A stretch of DNA of 64,000 nt from Butyricicoccus pullicaecorum DSM 23266 (GTDB lineage Bacteria > Bacillota > Clostridia > Oscillospirales > Butyricicoccaceae). Of this stretch, positions 16,795 to 25,228 are shown in pieces (position 1 is the first letter of the stretch; every line of letters starts with the position of its first letter). The stretch is taken from positions 186,001 to 250,000 of the forward strand of contig NZ_FUXW01000002.1 of NCBI RefSeq assembly GCF_900167005.1, read 5' to 3'. The notes under the pieces were generated by a model. It did no database searches. It had not been told where the DNA came from and saw nothing but the letters and a program-made list of their open reading frames with translations. The position numbers and the translations under genes were made by a program.

Positions 16795-18660
16795 ATGGGA
16801 AAATATGTATGGCCCTGTCCGGGATACAGCAGAATGTCCTCAGATTACGGGTATCGAATCCATCCGATTTCGGGAGACCGTAAGTTCCATGACGGCATTG
16901 ATCTGGCCGCGCCGAGCGGAACGGATATTCTGGCCTGTGGTGCGGGTACTGTGAAGGTCTCAGGTTGGAACAGCGGCGGTTATGGCAATTACATCCGTAT
17001 TGACCACGGCGGCGGTTTGGAGAGTTTTTACGGACATTGTAAAGCGCTCTATGTCAAGGTCGGTGCGACGGTCAAAGCAGGGCAGCGTATTGCGGCAGTC
17101 GGTACGACCGGTGCTTCGACCGGCAACCATCTACATTTTGGAATGCACCGAAACGGCAGTTCGGTCAATCCGTTATCTTACGTCAGTGCCAAAGATACGA
17201 CTGCCAATTACACCGGCAGCAGCACATCGACCAGCACGGAAAATCGCGTGCGTGCCAAGTTTACCGCATACTATCCGGCAGATAATGCAATGGAAGGCGG
17301 ATTTTACGACGCACAGGGCAATCTGCTCGACCCGTCCAAGCGCACGATGGCAGCGCCGAAATCGGTCCCGTTCGGTACACAGGTCACCATCATAGGAACA
17401 GGAACCAGCCGGGACGGTACAACCTATACGGTCAATGACCGCGGCGGCGCGATTACCGTGGAAAATGGTGTCTATCACTTCGATATTTTGATGGGCACCG
17501 CAGCTGAGTGCAACAGCTGGGGCGTGAAGTATGGATATGCCATCTTGGGCGGAACCGGGGCTGCCGATACCGGCAGCGGGACAGGCGCAGTCACGACCGA
17601 GAAAAAGGAGATCACAACGGTTGTGGTGCAGTCGGTCACCGGTCTGTCTGCCGTCCAGAAGAATCAGCTGCTCGATCTGCCGCCGCACTTGACCAACGGC
17701 ATGGAGCTGCGCATCCAGAATGATAAGATCTATGTGCCCTGCGTGGCAGGTGAGGTTAAACTGGAACGCTCTCGCAAGGGAGAGCCTGCAAAACTGACGT
17801 TTACCGTGATGAAGGATGCAATTTTGAACTTTCAGGAGGGTAACCCGGTCACACTGCATTGGAATGGCATACCCGCCTTTGCTGGGTTTGTCTTTGAAAA
17901 GAGCCGACAGGACTTGGAACAGATCAAGGTTATCGCATACGACCAAATGCGCTACCTCAAGAATGAGGATACGCTGTCCTACGAGAACAAGACCTATGCC
18001 GAACTGCTGCGTATGCTGGCAGCTGACTACGGCCTGAAGTGCGGACAGATCGCGGACACCAAGTATAAGATTCCCCATCGGCTGGAGGAGGGACCCCTGC
18101 TCGATATGCTGCAAACGGCATCCGATCTGACCGTGGTCGCTACCGGAAAGCTGTATGTGCTCTATGATGCCTTTGGTGCCCTAACCCTTGCGGGTCTGGA
18201 CACCATGCGCATGGACAGTTATGTAGTGGATGCTGATACCGCGCAGAGTTTCGACTACACTTCGACCATCGACAAAGGCGTGTACAACAAAATCAAGCTC
18301 GCTGTGGACAATGGTGACACTGGCGTGCGCGAGACCTATGTATATAACGACACAGGCAGCCAGGCGGTCTGGGGACAGCTGCAATATTATGAAAAGCTGG
18401 ACGAGGACACCGACCCGGCGCTGCTGGCCGAAAAGGCCAAAGCTCTGCTTGCGTACTACAACCGCAAAAACCGCAGTTTGAAAGTCAAGGGCGCAATCGG
18501 AGATATTAACGTGCGCGGCGGTACGTTGCTGCCGGTCTTTCTCAACATCGGCGACATCATTGTGCGCAATTATATGTGTGTGGAGTCGGTCACCCATCAC
18601 TTTGTGGACGGATTGCACACCATGGATTTGGCACTGGCAGGAGGAGAATTTCAGGCATGA
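16795..18660 (+). CDS. Baseplate hub (XkdQ-like) fused to M23 peptidase and 3D/RlpA-like domains
   Basis: This 621-aa protein combines three parts. Residues 1-130 are an M23 (LytM-type) endopeptidase with zinc ligands His32 and Asp36 (HDGID) and His112/His114 (NHLHFG), plus His81. Residues about 153-250 are a double-psi-beta-barrel 3D-like domain (KFTAYYP, TMAAPKSVPFG, VNDRGGA, HFDIL). Residues about 290-621 match the XkdQ/gp27-type hub. XkdQ alone is about half this length. The hub would thus carry two wall-degrading activities to the tail tip for DNA entry. It directly follows XkdP and overlaps the next gene by four bases. Confidence 0.88.
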   Translation: MGKYVWPCPGYSRMSSDYGYRIHPISGDRKFHDGIDLAAPSGTDILACGAGTVKVSGWNSGGYGNYIRIDHGGGLESFYGHCKALYVKVGATVKAGQRIAAVGTTGASTGNHLHFGMHRNGSSVNPLSYVSAKDTTANYTGSSTSTSTENRVRAKFTAYYPADNAMEGGFYDAQGNLLDPSKRTMAAPKSVPFGTQVTIIGTGTSRDGTTYTVNDRGGAITVENGVYHFDILMGTAAECNSWGVKYGYAILGGTGAADTGSGTGAVTTEKKEITTVVVQSVTGLSAVQKNQLLDLPPHLTNGMELRIQNDKIYVPCVAGEVKLERSRKGEPAKLTFTVMKDAILNFQEGNPVTLHWNGIPAFAGFVFEKSRQDLEQIKVIAYDQMRYLKNEDTLSYENKTYAELLRMLAADYGLKCGQIADTKYKIPHRLEEGPLLDMLQTASDLTVVATGKLYVLYDAFGALTLAGLDTMRMDSYVVDADTAQSFDYTSTIDKGVYNKIKLAVDNGDTGVRETYVYNDTGSQAVWGQLQYYEKLDEDTDPALLAEKAKALLAYYNRKNRSLKVKGAIGDINVRGGTLLPVFLNIGDIIVRNYMCVESVTHHFVDGLHTMDLALAGGEFQA

Positions 18661-18959
18661 AGCAGTTGATTGAAGTGATCAAACAGGTTGCGCTCGCAGC
18701 TGTCCGGGAGGACAAGCCGACCGAGATCGTGTTCGGCACGGTCGTTACCGCACAGCCGTTGACCGTGCGCCTGTCGCAGAAGCGTATCTTAGGGCCGGAC
18801 TATCTGGTGGTGCGTGCGTCCTGTGAAATCCAATGTCCGGGAGAGGGATGCGCACCGCGCTGTCAATGCGATGTGTACCAACCGGGAGATAAATTGATTC
18901 TACTGCGCTTCCAAGGCGGCCAGCGCTATCTGATATTCGGAAAGGAGGGGACACTGTGA
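18657..18959 (+). CDS. DUF2577 baseplate-associated protein (XkdR-like)
   Basis: This 100-aa protein begins MKQLIEVIKQVALAAVREDKP and contains TEIVFGTVVTAQPLTVRL, the DUF2577 signature, then a Cys-rich loop and a final beta hairpin (GDKLILLRFQGGQRYLIF). It occupies the XkdR place between hub and gp25-like protein. ATG 18657 overlaps the hub stop. The role is probably structural in the baseplate; the exact position is not known. Confidence 0.82.
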   Translation: MKQLIEVIKQVALAAVREDKPTEIVFGTVVTAQPLTVRLSQKRILGPDYLVVRASCEIQCPGEGCAPRCQCDVYQPGDKLILLRFQGGQRYLIFGKEGTL

Positions 18960-19384
18960 TTCCAACCCTGTACGGGGATGACCTAACAGCTGATTTCACG
19001 CTGCGCACACAGCCCACCCGCACCTATCGCCTGAACTTTGGCGGCAAACCATCGACCGGGATGCTGGATGGTCAGGAAGCGATGAAGCAGACCATTTTTA
19101 TGATTCTGCACAGCGAGCGATATGCACATGAGATTTTCTCGTGGAATTACGGTGTGGAACTGGTCAGCCGGATTGGACAGGCAAACACACCGCTTTTGGA
19201 AAGCCTGATCCGGCAGTCAATCTCGGAAGCGCTTTTGCAGGATGACCGGATCTTGCGTGTTGAAAATTTTGCATTTGTTCGTAATCGCAAGCAGCTGACG
19301 GTGCGATTTACGGCGGTGACAACCGAGGGAGAGGTTCCAAGTGAATATGACTGGTGGGGAAAAGGTGAGGAGGTGACTGCATAA
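18956..19384 (+). CDS. Baseplate wedge protein (XkdS, gp25/gpW-like, DUF2634)
   Basis: This 142-aa protein starts at GTG 18956, overlapping the previous stop. It contains LDGQEAMKQTIFMILHSERY and SWNYGVELVSRIGQ, the pattern of XkdS/DUF2634 and of the gp25 wedge family that nucleates sheath assembly. The last base of its stop codon is the first base of the baseplate J start. It works with the hub and gpJ-like wedge to couple baseplate change to sheath contraction. Confidence 0.88.
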   Translation: MIPTLYGDDLTADFTLRTQPTRTYRLNFGGKPSTGMLDGQEAMKQTIFMILHSERYAHEIFSWNYGVELVSRIGQANTPLLESLIRQSISEALLQDDRILRVENFAFVRNRKQLTVRFTAVTTEGEVPSEYDWWGKGEEVTA

Positions 19385-20463
19385 TGGCGTATCGGGATGG
19401 CATTACCTTTGACAGCGTTATGGCCGATCTGCTGGCAGCGGTGCCGGATACCGTGGATAAACGAGAAGGCTCGGTGATTTATGATGCCCTTGCACCGGCT
19501 GCGGCAGAGATTGTCAAATGCTATATCGAATTGGATGTCGTCATGGATGAGACTTTCGTGGACACGGCATCGCTTTACGGCCTGATGAAGCGCTGTCGGG
19601 AGCGAGCCGTACCCATTCGGGATGCATCTGCGGCCGTCATTGAGGCGCAGTTTACCCCGGCAGAGATCTCGATTCCCAACGGTACACGATTCAATCACGA
19701 TGGCGTGAACTATGCGGTGACCGATCGGGTGTCACCGGGTGTGTACCGCCTCGTATGCGAACAGACCGGTACAGCGGGCAATGTTTCCAGCGGCTTTTTG
19801 CTGCCCATCGAGTACATTGCCGGACTGGCTACTTCTCAGATTACCAGTCTGATCGTTCCGGGCGAGGACGCGGACGACGCAGATACCTTGCGCAAGCGTT
19901 ACTATGATAGCTTGGAAGGCTTGGCATTCGGCGGCAATATCTTGGATTATAAACAGCGTGTTGGACTGCTGGATGGTGTAGGCGGCGTCAAGGTGTATTC
20001 GGTATGGAATGGACCGGGAACGGTCAAGCTGACGATTTTGGGCGCGGATGGGAAACCGCCATCCGGCGCCTTGGTAGAACAGGTGCAGACAGCGGTAGAT
20101 CCGGAGCAGAATCAAGGGGAAGGGTTGGGGATTGCGCCGATTGGTCATACGGTTTTGGTGACTGGTGCCAGGGCAGAGCCAATCAATATTCAAACCCAGA
20201 TTACATTTGCAGAGGGCTGGGAATTTGACACAGCGCAAAGTGCGCTGCGGGAAGCGGTCATGGCGTATTTTGTCACGCTGGCAGATGCCTGGGCGGATGA
20301 GACTGCGACCATTGTCCGCATCTCACAGATTGAGAGCGCCCTTCTCGCGCTTGATAGTGTTCTGGATGTGGCAGACACCAAACTGAATGGTACACCTGCC
20401 AATGTTCAGCTGGATGCGGATGCGGTTCCGAGTCTTGGTACATTGGAGGTGACGCAGCCGTGA
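19384..20463 (+). CDS. Baseplate J-like wedge protein (XkdT)
   Basis: This 359-aa protein is of the gpJ/XkdT family. Key segments are DKREGSVIYDALAPAAAE near the N-terminus, ERAVPIRDAS, and LRKRYYDSLEGLAFGGNILDY in the centre. The C-terminal part, with VLVTGARAEPINIQ, fits the family's beta domain. It joins the gp25-like protein to the outer baseplate. It is translated in a coupled block with neighbours on both sides (four-base overlap with the next gene). Confidence 0.92.
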   Translation: MAYRDGITFDSVMADLLAAVPDTVDKREGSVIYDALAPAAAEIVKCYIELDVVMDETFVDTASLYGLMKRCRERAVPIRDASAAVIEAQFTPAEISIPNGTRFNHDGVNYAVTDRVSPGVYRLVCEQTGTAGNVSSGFLLPIEYIAGLATSQITSLIVPGEDADDADTLRKRYYDSLEGLAFGGNILDYKQRVGLLDGVGGVKVYSVWNGPGTVKLTILGADGKPPSGALVEQVQTAVDPEQNQGEGLGIAPIGHTVLVTGARAEPINIQTQITFAEGWEFDTAQSALREAVMAYFVTLADAWADETATIVRISQIESALLALDSVLDVADTKLNGTPANVQLDADAVPSLGTLEVTQP

Positions 20464-21074
20464 AGCCATTGATTACTTATCTGCCTTGGGCCTTTCGTGA
20501 TGTTCTGGAATATCGGTATCTCATGGCAGCGGAAGACGTGCAGCTGGAACGACTGCACAAGGCCGAGAAAAGCCTGATGGATAATCAGTTCTTGGACGAC
20601 ATGGACGAGCTGGGAATTCGTCGTTGGGAAGGAATTTTGAAGCTGCATCCGCTGAAAACCGATCAGCTGGATGATCGGCGTGCACGGGTGAAGGCGCGGC
20701 TGCTGGAAAATCAGGCGTTTACAATGCGATATCTCAGACGCTTTTTGCAATCCATGTTTGGAGAAGGGAATACACAGGCGCACGTTCAGAATTACGTGCT
20801 GCACGTTGAAATTCCGGCTGATACACAGGCAAAAGAGCAGATTTTGCGAGAGCACATCCTGCGCATTAAACCTGCGAATATCGCTTATGAACAGGCAACT
20901 GTTGCTCAGCCGATGCAGACAACCCTGTACCTCGGCGGTGCATTGATGCCGTCGCCTGTGACCACCCAGCTTCCACAATACCTACCAACCTATGACGCTG
21001 TCTCGGCTTATCCGGGCGGCGTGATGTGCAGCGTAACAACCCTCAGACTACCACCGATGGAGGTGACCAATTAA
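20460..21074 (+). CDS. Baseplate protein (XkdU-like, DUF2313)
   Basis: This 204-aa protein starts at GTG 20460 within the stop of the J-like gene. It contains DNQFLDDMDELGIRRWEGIL and DDRRARVKARL, typical of the DUF2313/YmfQ-XkdU tail-tip family that attaches fibres to the wedge. The C-terminal 40 residues are rich in Pro and Thr. It abuts the tail-fibre gene with no gap. Assignment is from segments and order. Confidence 0.88.
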   Translation: MKPLITYLPWAFRDVLEYRYLMAAEDVQLERLHKAEKSLMDNQFLDDMDELGIRRWEGILKLHPLKTDQLDDRRARVKARLLENQAFTMRYLRRFLQSMFGEGNTQAHVQNYVLHVEIPADTQAKEQILREHILRIKPANIAYEQATVAQPMQTTLYLGGALMPSPVTTQLPQYLPTYDAVSAYPGGVMCSVTTLRLPPMEVTN

Positions 21075-21797
21075 ATGTATGGATTTATCATTCCGGCCAA
21101 AGGCATGGAGCTTTTGACCGGCCTGCTCGCCGGGGACACGCTGACCATTACCCGGTGTATGGTCGGCACCGGTCAGGTCCCGGCAGAGATCCAGCCGACA
21201 GCCTTGACCGATCTGGTTCAGCCGATTGCCCAGGCCACAAGCACCCAGCCGCTTGTGCACGGCAAACAGGTTGATTTTACGATTCAATATCGCAACGACC
21301 TGCACGGCGGTTTGGAAAACGGCTTTTATTTGCGTGAGTTCGGCGTTTTTGCTCGCGATAAGAGCGGTACAGAGGTAATGATCTATTACGGCAACTTGGG
21401 CGACTATCCCCAGTGGGTGCAGCCCTACACCCAGGGTGCGGTCGAAGTCAGAAGTTTCCCCGTCGCCATTGGAGTCAGCAACGCGCCCACTGTGATCCTG
21501 GAGTATAACGCGGATGCCTTTATGACCGCTGAGGATGTGGCCGATTATTGCACCGTTGTCATTCTGCCGCTGTTTTTGGACGAGGCGCGGCAGCTTATCG
21601 CGCAGCACAACACCGACCCGGCAGCGCATCCGTATATCCTGGGTATAACCGATCAGCTGGACAGCCGTATGTCTCTCATTGAGCTGCAATACAGCACGGA
21701 CGTCAACGGAAACCCGTTCCGCGTGACGTTTGAAAATCTGGACAGCGTGGACGTTGCGGGTGTCTGGAATCAGCAGAAAGCACGCGTGGAGTTTTAA
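21075..21797 (+). CDS. Tail fibre / collar attachment protein
   Basis: This 240-aa protein carries an N-terminal phage tail-collar fibre domain: TRCMVGTGQVPAEIQPTALTDL, then GLENGFYLREFGVFARD and EVMIYYGNLGDYPQW. It anchors fibres to the baseplate. The C-terminal third is short, with HNTDPAAHPYILGI typical of fibre shafts, and the gene lacks a long receptor-binding tip, so the specificity part may be the next protein. Translation starts immediately after the XkdU stop. Confidence 0.82.
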   Translation: MYGFIIPAKGMELLTGLLAGDTLTITRCMVGTGQVPAEIQPTALTDLVQPIAQATSTQPLVHGKQVDFTIQYRNDLHGGLENGFYLREFGVFARDKSGTEVMIYYGNLGDYPQWVQPYTQGAVEVRSFPVAIGVSNAPTVILEYNADAFMTAEDVADYCTVVILPLFLDEARQLIAQHNTDPAAHPYILGITDQLDSRMSLIELQYSTDVNGNPFRVTFENLDSVDVAGVWNQQKARVEF

Positions 21798-21811
21798 ATA
21801 GGTGAAAATGA

Positions 21812-23380
21812 ATGGCAAATTTTAATTACCAATACGAAGGGAATCATGCAGCAGATGATCCGTACCGTATGCGCTGTGATGCGTATGTGATTGGTGAATC
21901 AATCTCGGTAAGTGCTAGTTTTAGTTTTGATGCATACTACACTGACAGCTATCCAGGTAGAGAAGCTAAGTTCTTTTTGTATTCTGATGCCGCATTCTCT
22001 AAATTGATTTACAGTGCTACAGATGGTGCATCAGTTAAACCTGGCCTTAATAATACTGCATCAATAGTATATTCGCCGAAGATTAGTTGCGATATTTGGG
22101 TTAAAGTCGAAGGCTGGCGTTCTACCAGTGGAAGTGACAAACATTTTATTACCGCTAAGACGGATTCCCCAATACATGTAACTGTAAATGCATCCCCAAC
22201 GGTGCCAGTATCTATTTCTATCCCAGACACCATTCGTGGCGGGGAAGATGCAAAAGTTAGTTGGCCAGCTGCAACCGACCCGGATGGCAATCTCGACGGA
22301 TACATCGTTGAGCGTTCGTACAACGGCGGCTCGTCTTGGTCGCAGATCTATCAGGGACGTGAGACGAGCACGACAACCATGATTCCGCTTGGCACGGAAA
22401 CAGTTATGTTCCGTGTTTGCGCCTACGATACTGCTGGTGCAAAATCCGGTTGGCGGACAAGTGAAAACCGCACAGTCATTAACAACCGCGCACCGGCAGC
22501 ACCGCCGTCGATCTCCGTGCCGCTCAAGCCTGCGGGCGGCGAGAAATTGACCGTAACTTGGACGGCGTCCACCGATGCCGATGGCAACCTAGAGGGCTAT
22601 GAGCTCGAACGCCAGTGGGACGGCACGGGTGCATTCACGCAGATTTACAAGGGCACGGGCTTGTCCTATCAGGACAGCATCCCCAAGGGTGAGCACACCA
22701 GCGTCGTCTATCGCGTCCGGGCTTACGACAGCTTTGCGTCCTATTCGTCCTACACGACCAGCCCGAGCCGCACGATCGACAACAACACGGCGCCGGTCAT
22801 TGAGTGTAGCCAGTCGGGTGACCTGGGCGAGAAATCCGAGGGGTTCAGTATCCAGTATACAATTAAAGACGCTGAAAAACAGGAGGTAACGGTCACTGAA
22901 AAGGTGGGTGATATGGTCAAGCGTACCTATAAGGCGACGCTGGACGAGCAGGCCACCTTTGAAATTACCGACGAGTATTTCCAGAAGATTCTCAACGGCG
23001 CACAGACCGTGCAGATCGTGGCTACAGACTCGGCGGGCAAGTCGTCCACACTCGAGCTGACCTTTACCAAGGCTGTACATAAGGCGGTCATTACACTGGA
23101 AGAACCGTTAGCAGTCGAGGAACAGATCACGGTCGCCGTGCTGGCCATCACCGGCAAAATTCCGGCCGATGCAACCCAGCTCATCGAGCTGACCAACAAC
23201 GGCAACGACCCGGAACCGGTATGGGAAGACGCGACCGCCGACGTTAAGGCTGGACGCAATCACCCGTTCACCAACAAGACCCAGACCAACGGCTGGGCGT
23301 TTAACTTCCGCGTCACCGTCGAGCGCGGTGAAAGCGGCGAGGACGGCAACATCGTATCCATCCAAGGAGGTTTTCAGTAA
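21812..23380 (+). CDS. Fibronectin-III-repeat tail protein, probable receptor-binding part
   Basis: This 522-aa protein has an N-terminal beta domain (about 1-130), two fibronectin type III modules (around residues 130-225 and 230-325, each with WxA(A/S)TD(P/A)DGNL..Y..ER), and a C-terminal region rich in Val/Thr with FNFRVTVERG near the end. FnIII modules in phage tails bind surface polysaccharides. The first 400 bases are clearly more AT-rich and use different codons from the rest, which suggests recombination of the tip domain. ATG 21812 follows AGGTGA. Confidence 0.75.
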   Translation: MANFNYQYEGNHAADDPYRMRCDAYVIGESISVSASFSFDAYYTDSYPGREAKFFLYSDAAFSKLIYSATDGASVKPGLNNTASIVYSPKISCDIWVKVEGWRSTSGSDKHFITAKTDSPIHVTVNASPTVPVSISIPDTIRGGEDAKVSWPAATDPDGNLDGYIVERSYNGGSSWSQIYQGRETSTTTMIPLGTETVMFRVCAYDTAGAKSGWRTSENRTVINNRAPAAPPSISVPLKPAGGEKLTVTWTASTDADGNLEGYELERQWDGTGAFTQIYKGTGLSYQDSIPKGEHTSVVYRVRAYDSFASYSSYTTSPSRTIDNNTAPVIECSQSGDLGEKSEGFSIQYTIKDAEKQEVTVTEKVGDMVKRTYKATLDEQATFEITDEYFQKILNGAQTVQIVATDSAGKSSTLELTFTKAVHKAVITLEEPLAVEEQITVAVLAITGKIPADATQLIELTNNGNDPEPVWEDATADVKAGRNHPFTNKTQTNGWAFNFRVTVERGESGEDGNIVSIQGGFQ

Positions 23381-23970
23381 TGGCACTTTGGTATGATGAC
23401 AAAAAGCAGACCCGACCGCCCACACAGGGCGGCGGCACTGACCCGGCACTCGAACGCCGGGTCGAGACTCTTGAGACGACCAGCGGAGAGCAGCAGGCTG
23501 ATATTGACAGCATGACCTCTGTGATGCAGCAGACCGCGCCGCAGCAGTTGGCAGCCTTTGCGCGTGTCATGGCCGTGCAGGCCGCGCCCACGATGACCGA
23601 TTCCCAGGCACTCACCATGCCCGACCTGTTTCCGACTTGGGAGCAGGTGCTGGAGGAAGCGCAGCCGCTTAAAAAGGATGCGATCATCAACGACGGCGGC
23701 ACGCTGTACCGTGTTGTGCAGGACAACACCACGCCGCAGGAGGGACAGCCGCCGCACGGCGAGGGCGTGCTGGCTGTCTATCGCCCGATCGACCAAAGCC
23801 ACGCAGGCACGGCAGAAGACCCGGTCCCGTGGATCTACGGCATGGACTGCCACGAGGGCACATATTACAGCTACAACGGCAAGACTTACCTGTGTAAGTC
23901 GGATATGCTGCCGTGTGTCTGGGCCCCGGATACCGCAGGCCTGTGGCAGTGGGAAGTACAGGAGGGATAA
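23380..23970 (+). CDS. Tail protein with C-terminal carbohydrate-binding (CBM5/12-like) module
   Basis: This 196-aa protein begins MALWYDDKKQTRPPTQGGG, then has a coiled-coil stretch (ALERRVETLETTSGEQQADID) resembling the XkdW region. The C-terminal 50 residues have the aromatic pattern of chitin-binding-like modules (W-YGMDCHEGTYYSYNGKTY, then WAPDTAGLWQW). It may form a short trimeric fibre base binding wall sugars. The start overlaps the previous stop by one base, and AAGGAGG is well placed. Function is inferred from the module type. Confidence 0.7.
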   Translation: MALWYDDKKQTRPPTQGGGTDPALERRVETLETTSGEQQADIDSMTSVMQQTAPQQLAAFARVMAVQAAPTMTDSQALTMPDLFPTWEQVLEEAQPLKKDAIINDGGTLYRVVQDNTTPQEGQPPHGEGVLAVYRPIDQSHAGTAEDPVPWIYGMDCHEGTYYSYNGKTYLCKSDMLPCVWAPDTAGLWQWEVQEG

Positions 23971-23971
23971 T

Positions 23972-24409
23972 ATGATTGTACATCTGACAGACACAAAAGC
24001 CGTCCTGATGGGCGGTGCAGCGATTGCGGGCGGCGCGATCAGCCAGGCGTTTGGCGGCTGGGATGCCGCCATGATGACGCTGCTCATTTTTATGGCCATC
24101 GATTATGTGTCCGGCCTGATCGTCGCGGGCGTGTTTCAGGCATCGGATAAGAGCGCATCTGGTAGCCTGAGCAGCATTGCCTGCTGGCAGGGACTCCTTA
24201 AAAAAGGCATGACGCTGATCATCGTCTTGGTGGCTGCGCGGCTGGACATTGTCCTGGGCACGGCGTTTGTCCGGGATGCGGTCGTGATTGCCTACATTGT
24301 CAATGAGACGATCTCGATTATCGAGAATGCTGGACTTATGGGCCTGCCGGTGCCCGATGTCATCATGCAGGCCATTGAGCAGCTGCAAGGTAAGAATGGG
24401 CAAAAATAA
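23972..24409 (+). CDS. Phage holin (phi105/TcdE-like family)
   Basis: This 145-aa membrane protein has a hydrophobic N-terminal segment, a second around residues 31-55 (MMTLLIFMAIDYVSGLIVAG) and a third around residues 75-95. The IDYVSGL signature and the C-terminal NETISIIENAGLMGLPVP are diagnostic of the toxin-secretion/phage lysis holin family. It opens the membrane at a set time for the amidase encoded next. ATG 23972 has GGAGGG upstream. A 9-bp inverted repeat lies directly after its stop. Confidence 0.92.
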   Translation: MIVHLTDTKAVLMGGAAIAGGAISQAFGGWDAAMMTLLIFMAIDYVSGLIVAGVFQASDKSASGSLSSIACWQGLLKKGMTLIIVLVAARLDIVLGTAFVRDAVVIAYIVNETISIIENAGLMGLPVPDVIMQAIEQLQGKNGQK

Positions 24410-24411
24410 AA

Positions 24412-24430
24412 CGTGTCCAAATTGGACACG
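24412..24430 (+). repeat. Inverted repeat between holin and endolysin
   Basis: CGTGTCCAA and TTGGACACG flank a single A, forming a perfect 9-bp dyad. It could be an operator or an RNA hairpin that limits read-through or translation of the endolysin. No T-tract follows. Confidence 0.6.
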
Positions 24431-24451
24431 CACGGTGAAAGGAGTACATAT

Positions 24452-25168
24452 ATGGCAAAGGTTTTTCTGGGAGTCGGTCACGGCGGCAGCGATCCGGGCG
24501 CACAGGGCGGCGGTCTGGATGAGGCCGACATCAATCTCGGCATTGCGGTTGCGTGCCAGGCGGAACTGGTGCGCCACGGCGTACAGGTTCGCATGAGCCG
24601 TATCAAAGATGAGGACGATCCGCTGACCGAGGAGATTCAGGAGTGCAACGCCTACGATCCGGATCTGGCTGTGGACATCCACACCAACGCGGGCGGCGGC
24701 ACCGGCTTCGAGGTGTATCACACGCTGGGCGGTGGTAAGGGTAAAATTCTTGCGCAGAATATCGAGGCTGAGGTCAAGGCCATTGGTCAGACCTCACGCG
24801 GCTGTAAGACCAAAGCAAATAGCGCAGGCCGTGATTATTTTGGGTTTATCCGGGAGACAGCGTGCCCGGCGGTCATCTGTGAGTGCGCGTTTATCGATAC
24901 AGCAGCCGACCGGGTGAAGGTTGATACCGCGGACAAGCAGGCCGTGTTCGGAAAGGCGTATGCACGCGGCATTCTCAAGACGCTGGGTATCGCGGTGCAG
25001 CTTGAGCAGGTGACCGATCCTGATGTACAGACCGCGATCGACACCATCCAGATCAAGGCAGGGCTGGAGGAGCAGACGATTCGTTATCTGCTGGATTACC
25101 AGTACGGCGAGGCATTGGTCAAAAAGCTGGCGCGAGCAATGGATAGAAATTTAGTGGTTAGTTCCTAA
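24452..25168 (+). CDS. Endolysin, N-acetylmuramoyl-L-alanine amidase (Amidase_3)
   Basis: This 238-aa zinc amidase cuts the bond between MurNAc and the peptide stem to lyse the host. Motifs are GVGHGGSDPGA (His10), Glu24, DIHTNAGG (His77) and CECAFID (Glu144), the catalytic set of Amidase_3. The last 60 residues (TDPDVQTAIDTIQIKAGLE onward) are helical and may bind the wall. ATG 24452 follows AAAGGAG. It has no signal peptide, so it needs the holin. A strong terminator follows. Confidence 0.94.
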   Translation: MAKVFLGVGHGGSDPGAQGGGLDEADINLGIAVACQAELVRHGVQVRMSRIKDEDDPLTEEIQECNAYDPDLAVDIHTNAGGGTGFEVYHTLGGGKGKILAQNIEAEVKAIGQTSRGCKTKANSAGRDYFGFIRETACPAVICECAFIDTAADRVKVDTADKQAVFGKAYARGILKTLGIAVQLEQVTDPDVQTAIDTIQIKAGLEEQTIRYLLDYQYGEALVKKLARAMDRNLVVSS

Positions 25169-25201
25169 TTGTGGTAGCGTGTATCTGAGGGGCAGTATAA
25201 T

Positions 25202-25228
25202 AAATGGCCGGATAATTTCCGGCCATTT
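25202..25228. terminator. Bidirectional terminator between amidase and minus-strand effector gene
   Basis: A perfect 10-bp stem (25202-25211 with 25219-25228) with loop ATAATTT lies between converging genes and overlaps the stop codon of the minus-strand gene at 25227. A/T-rich flanks on both sides suit termination in either direction. Confidence 0.75.
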
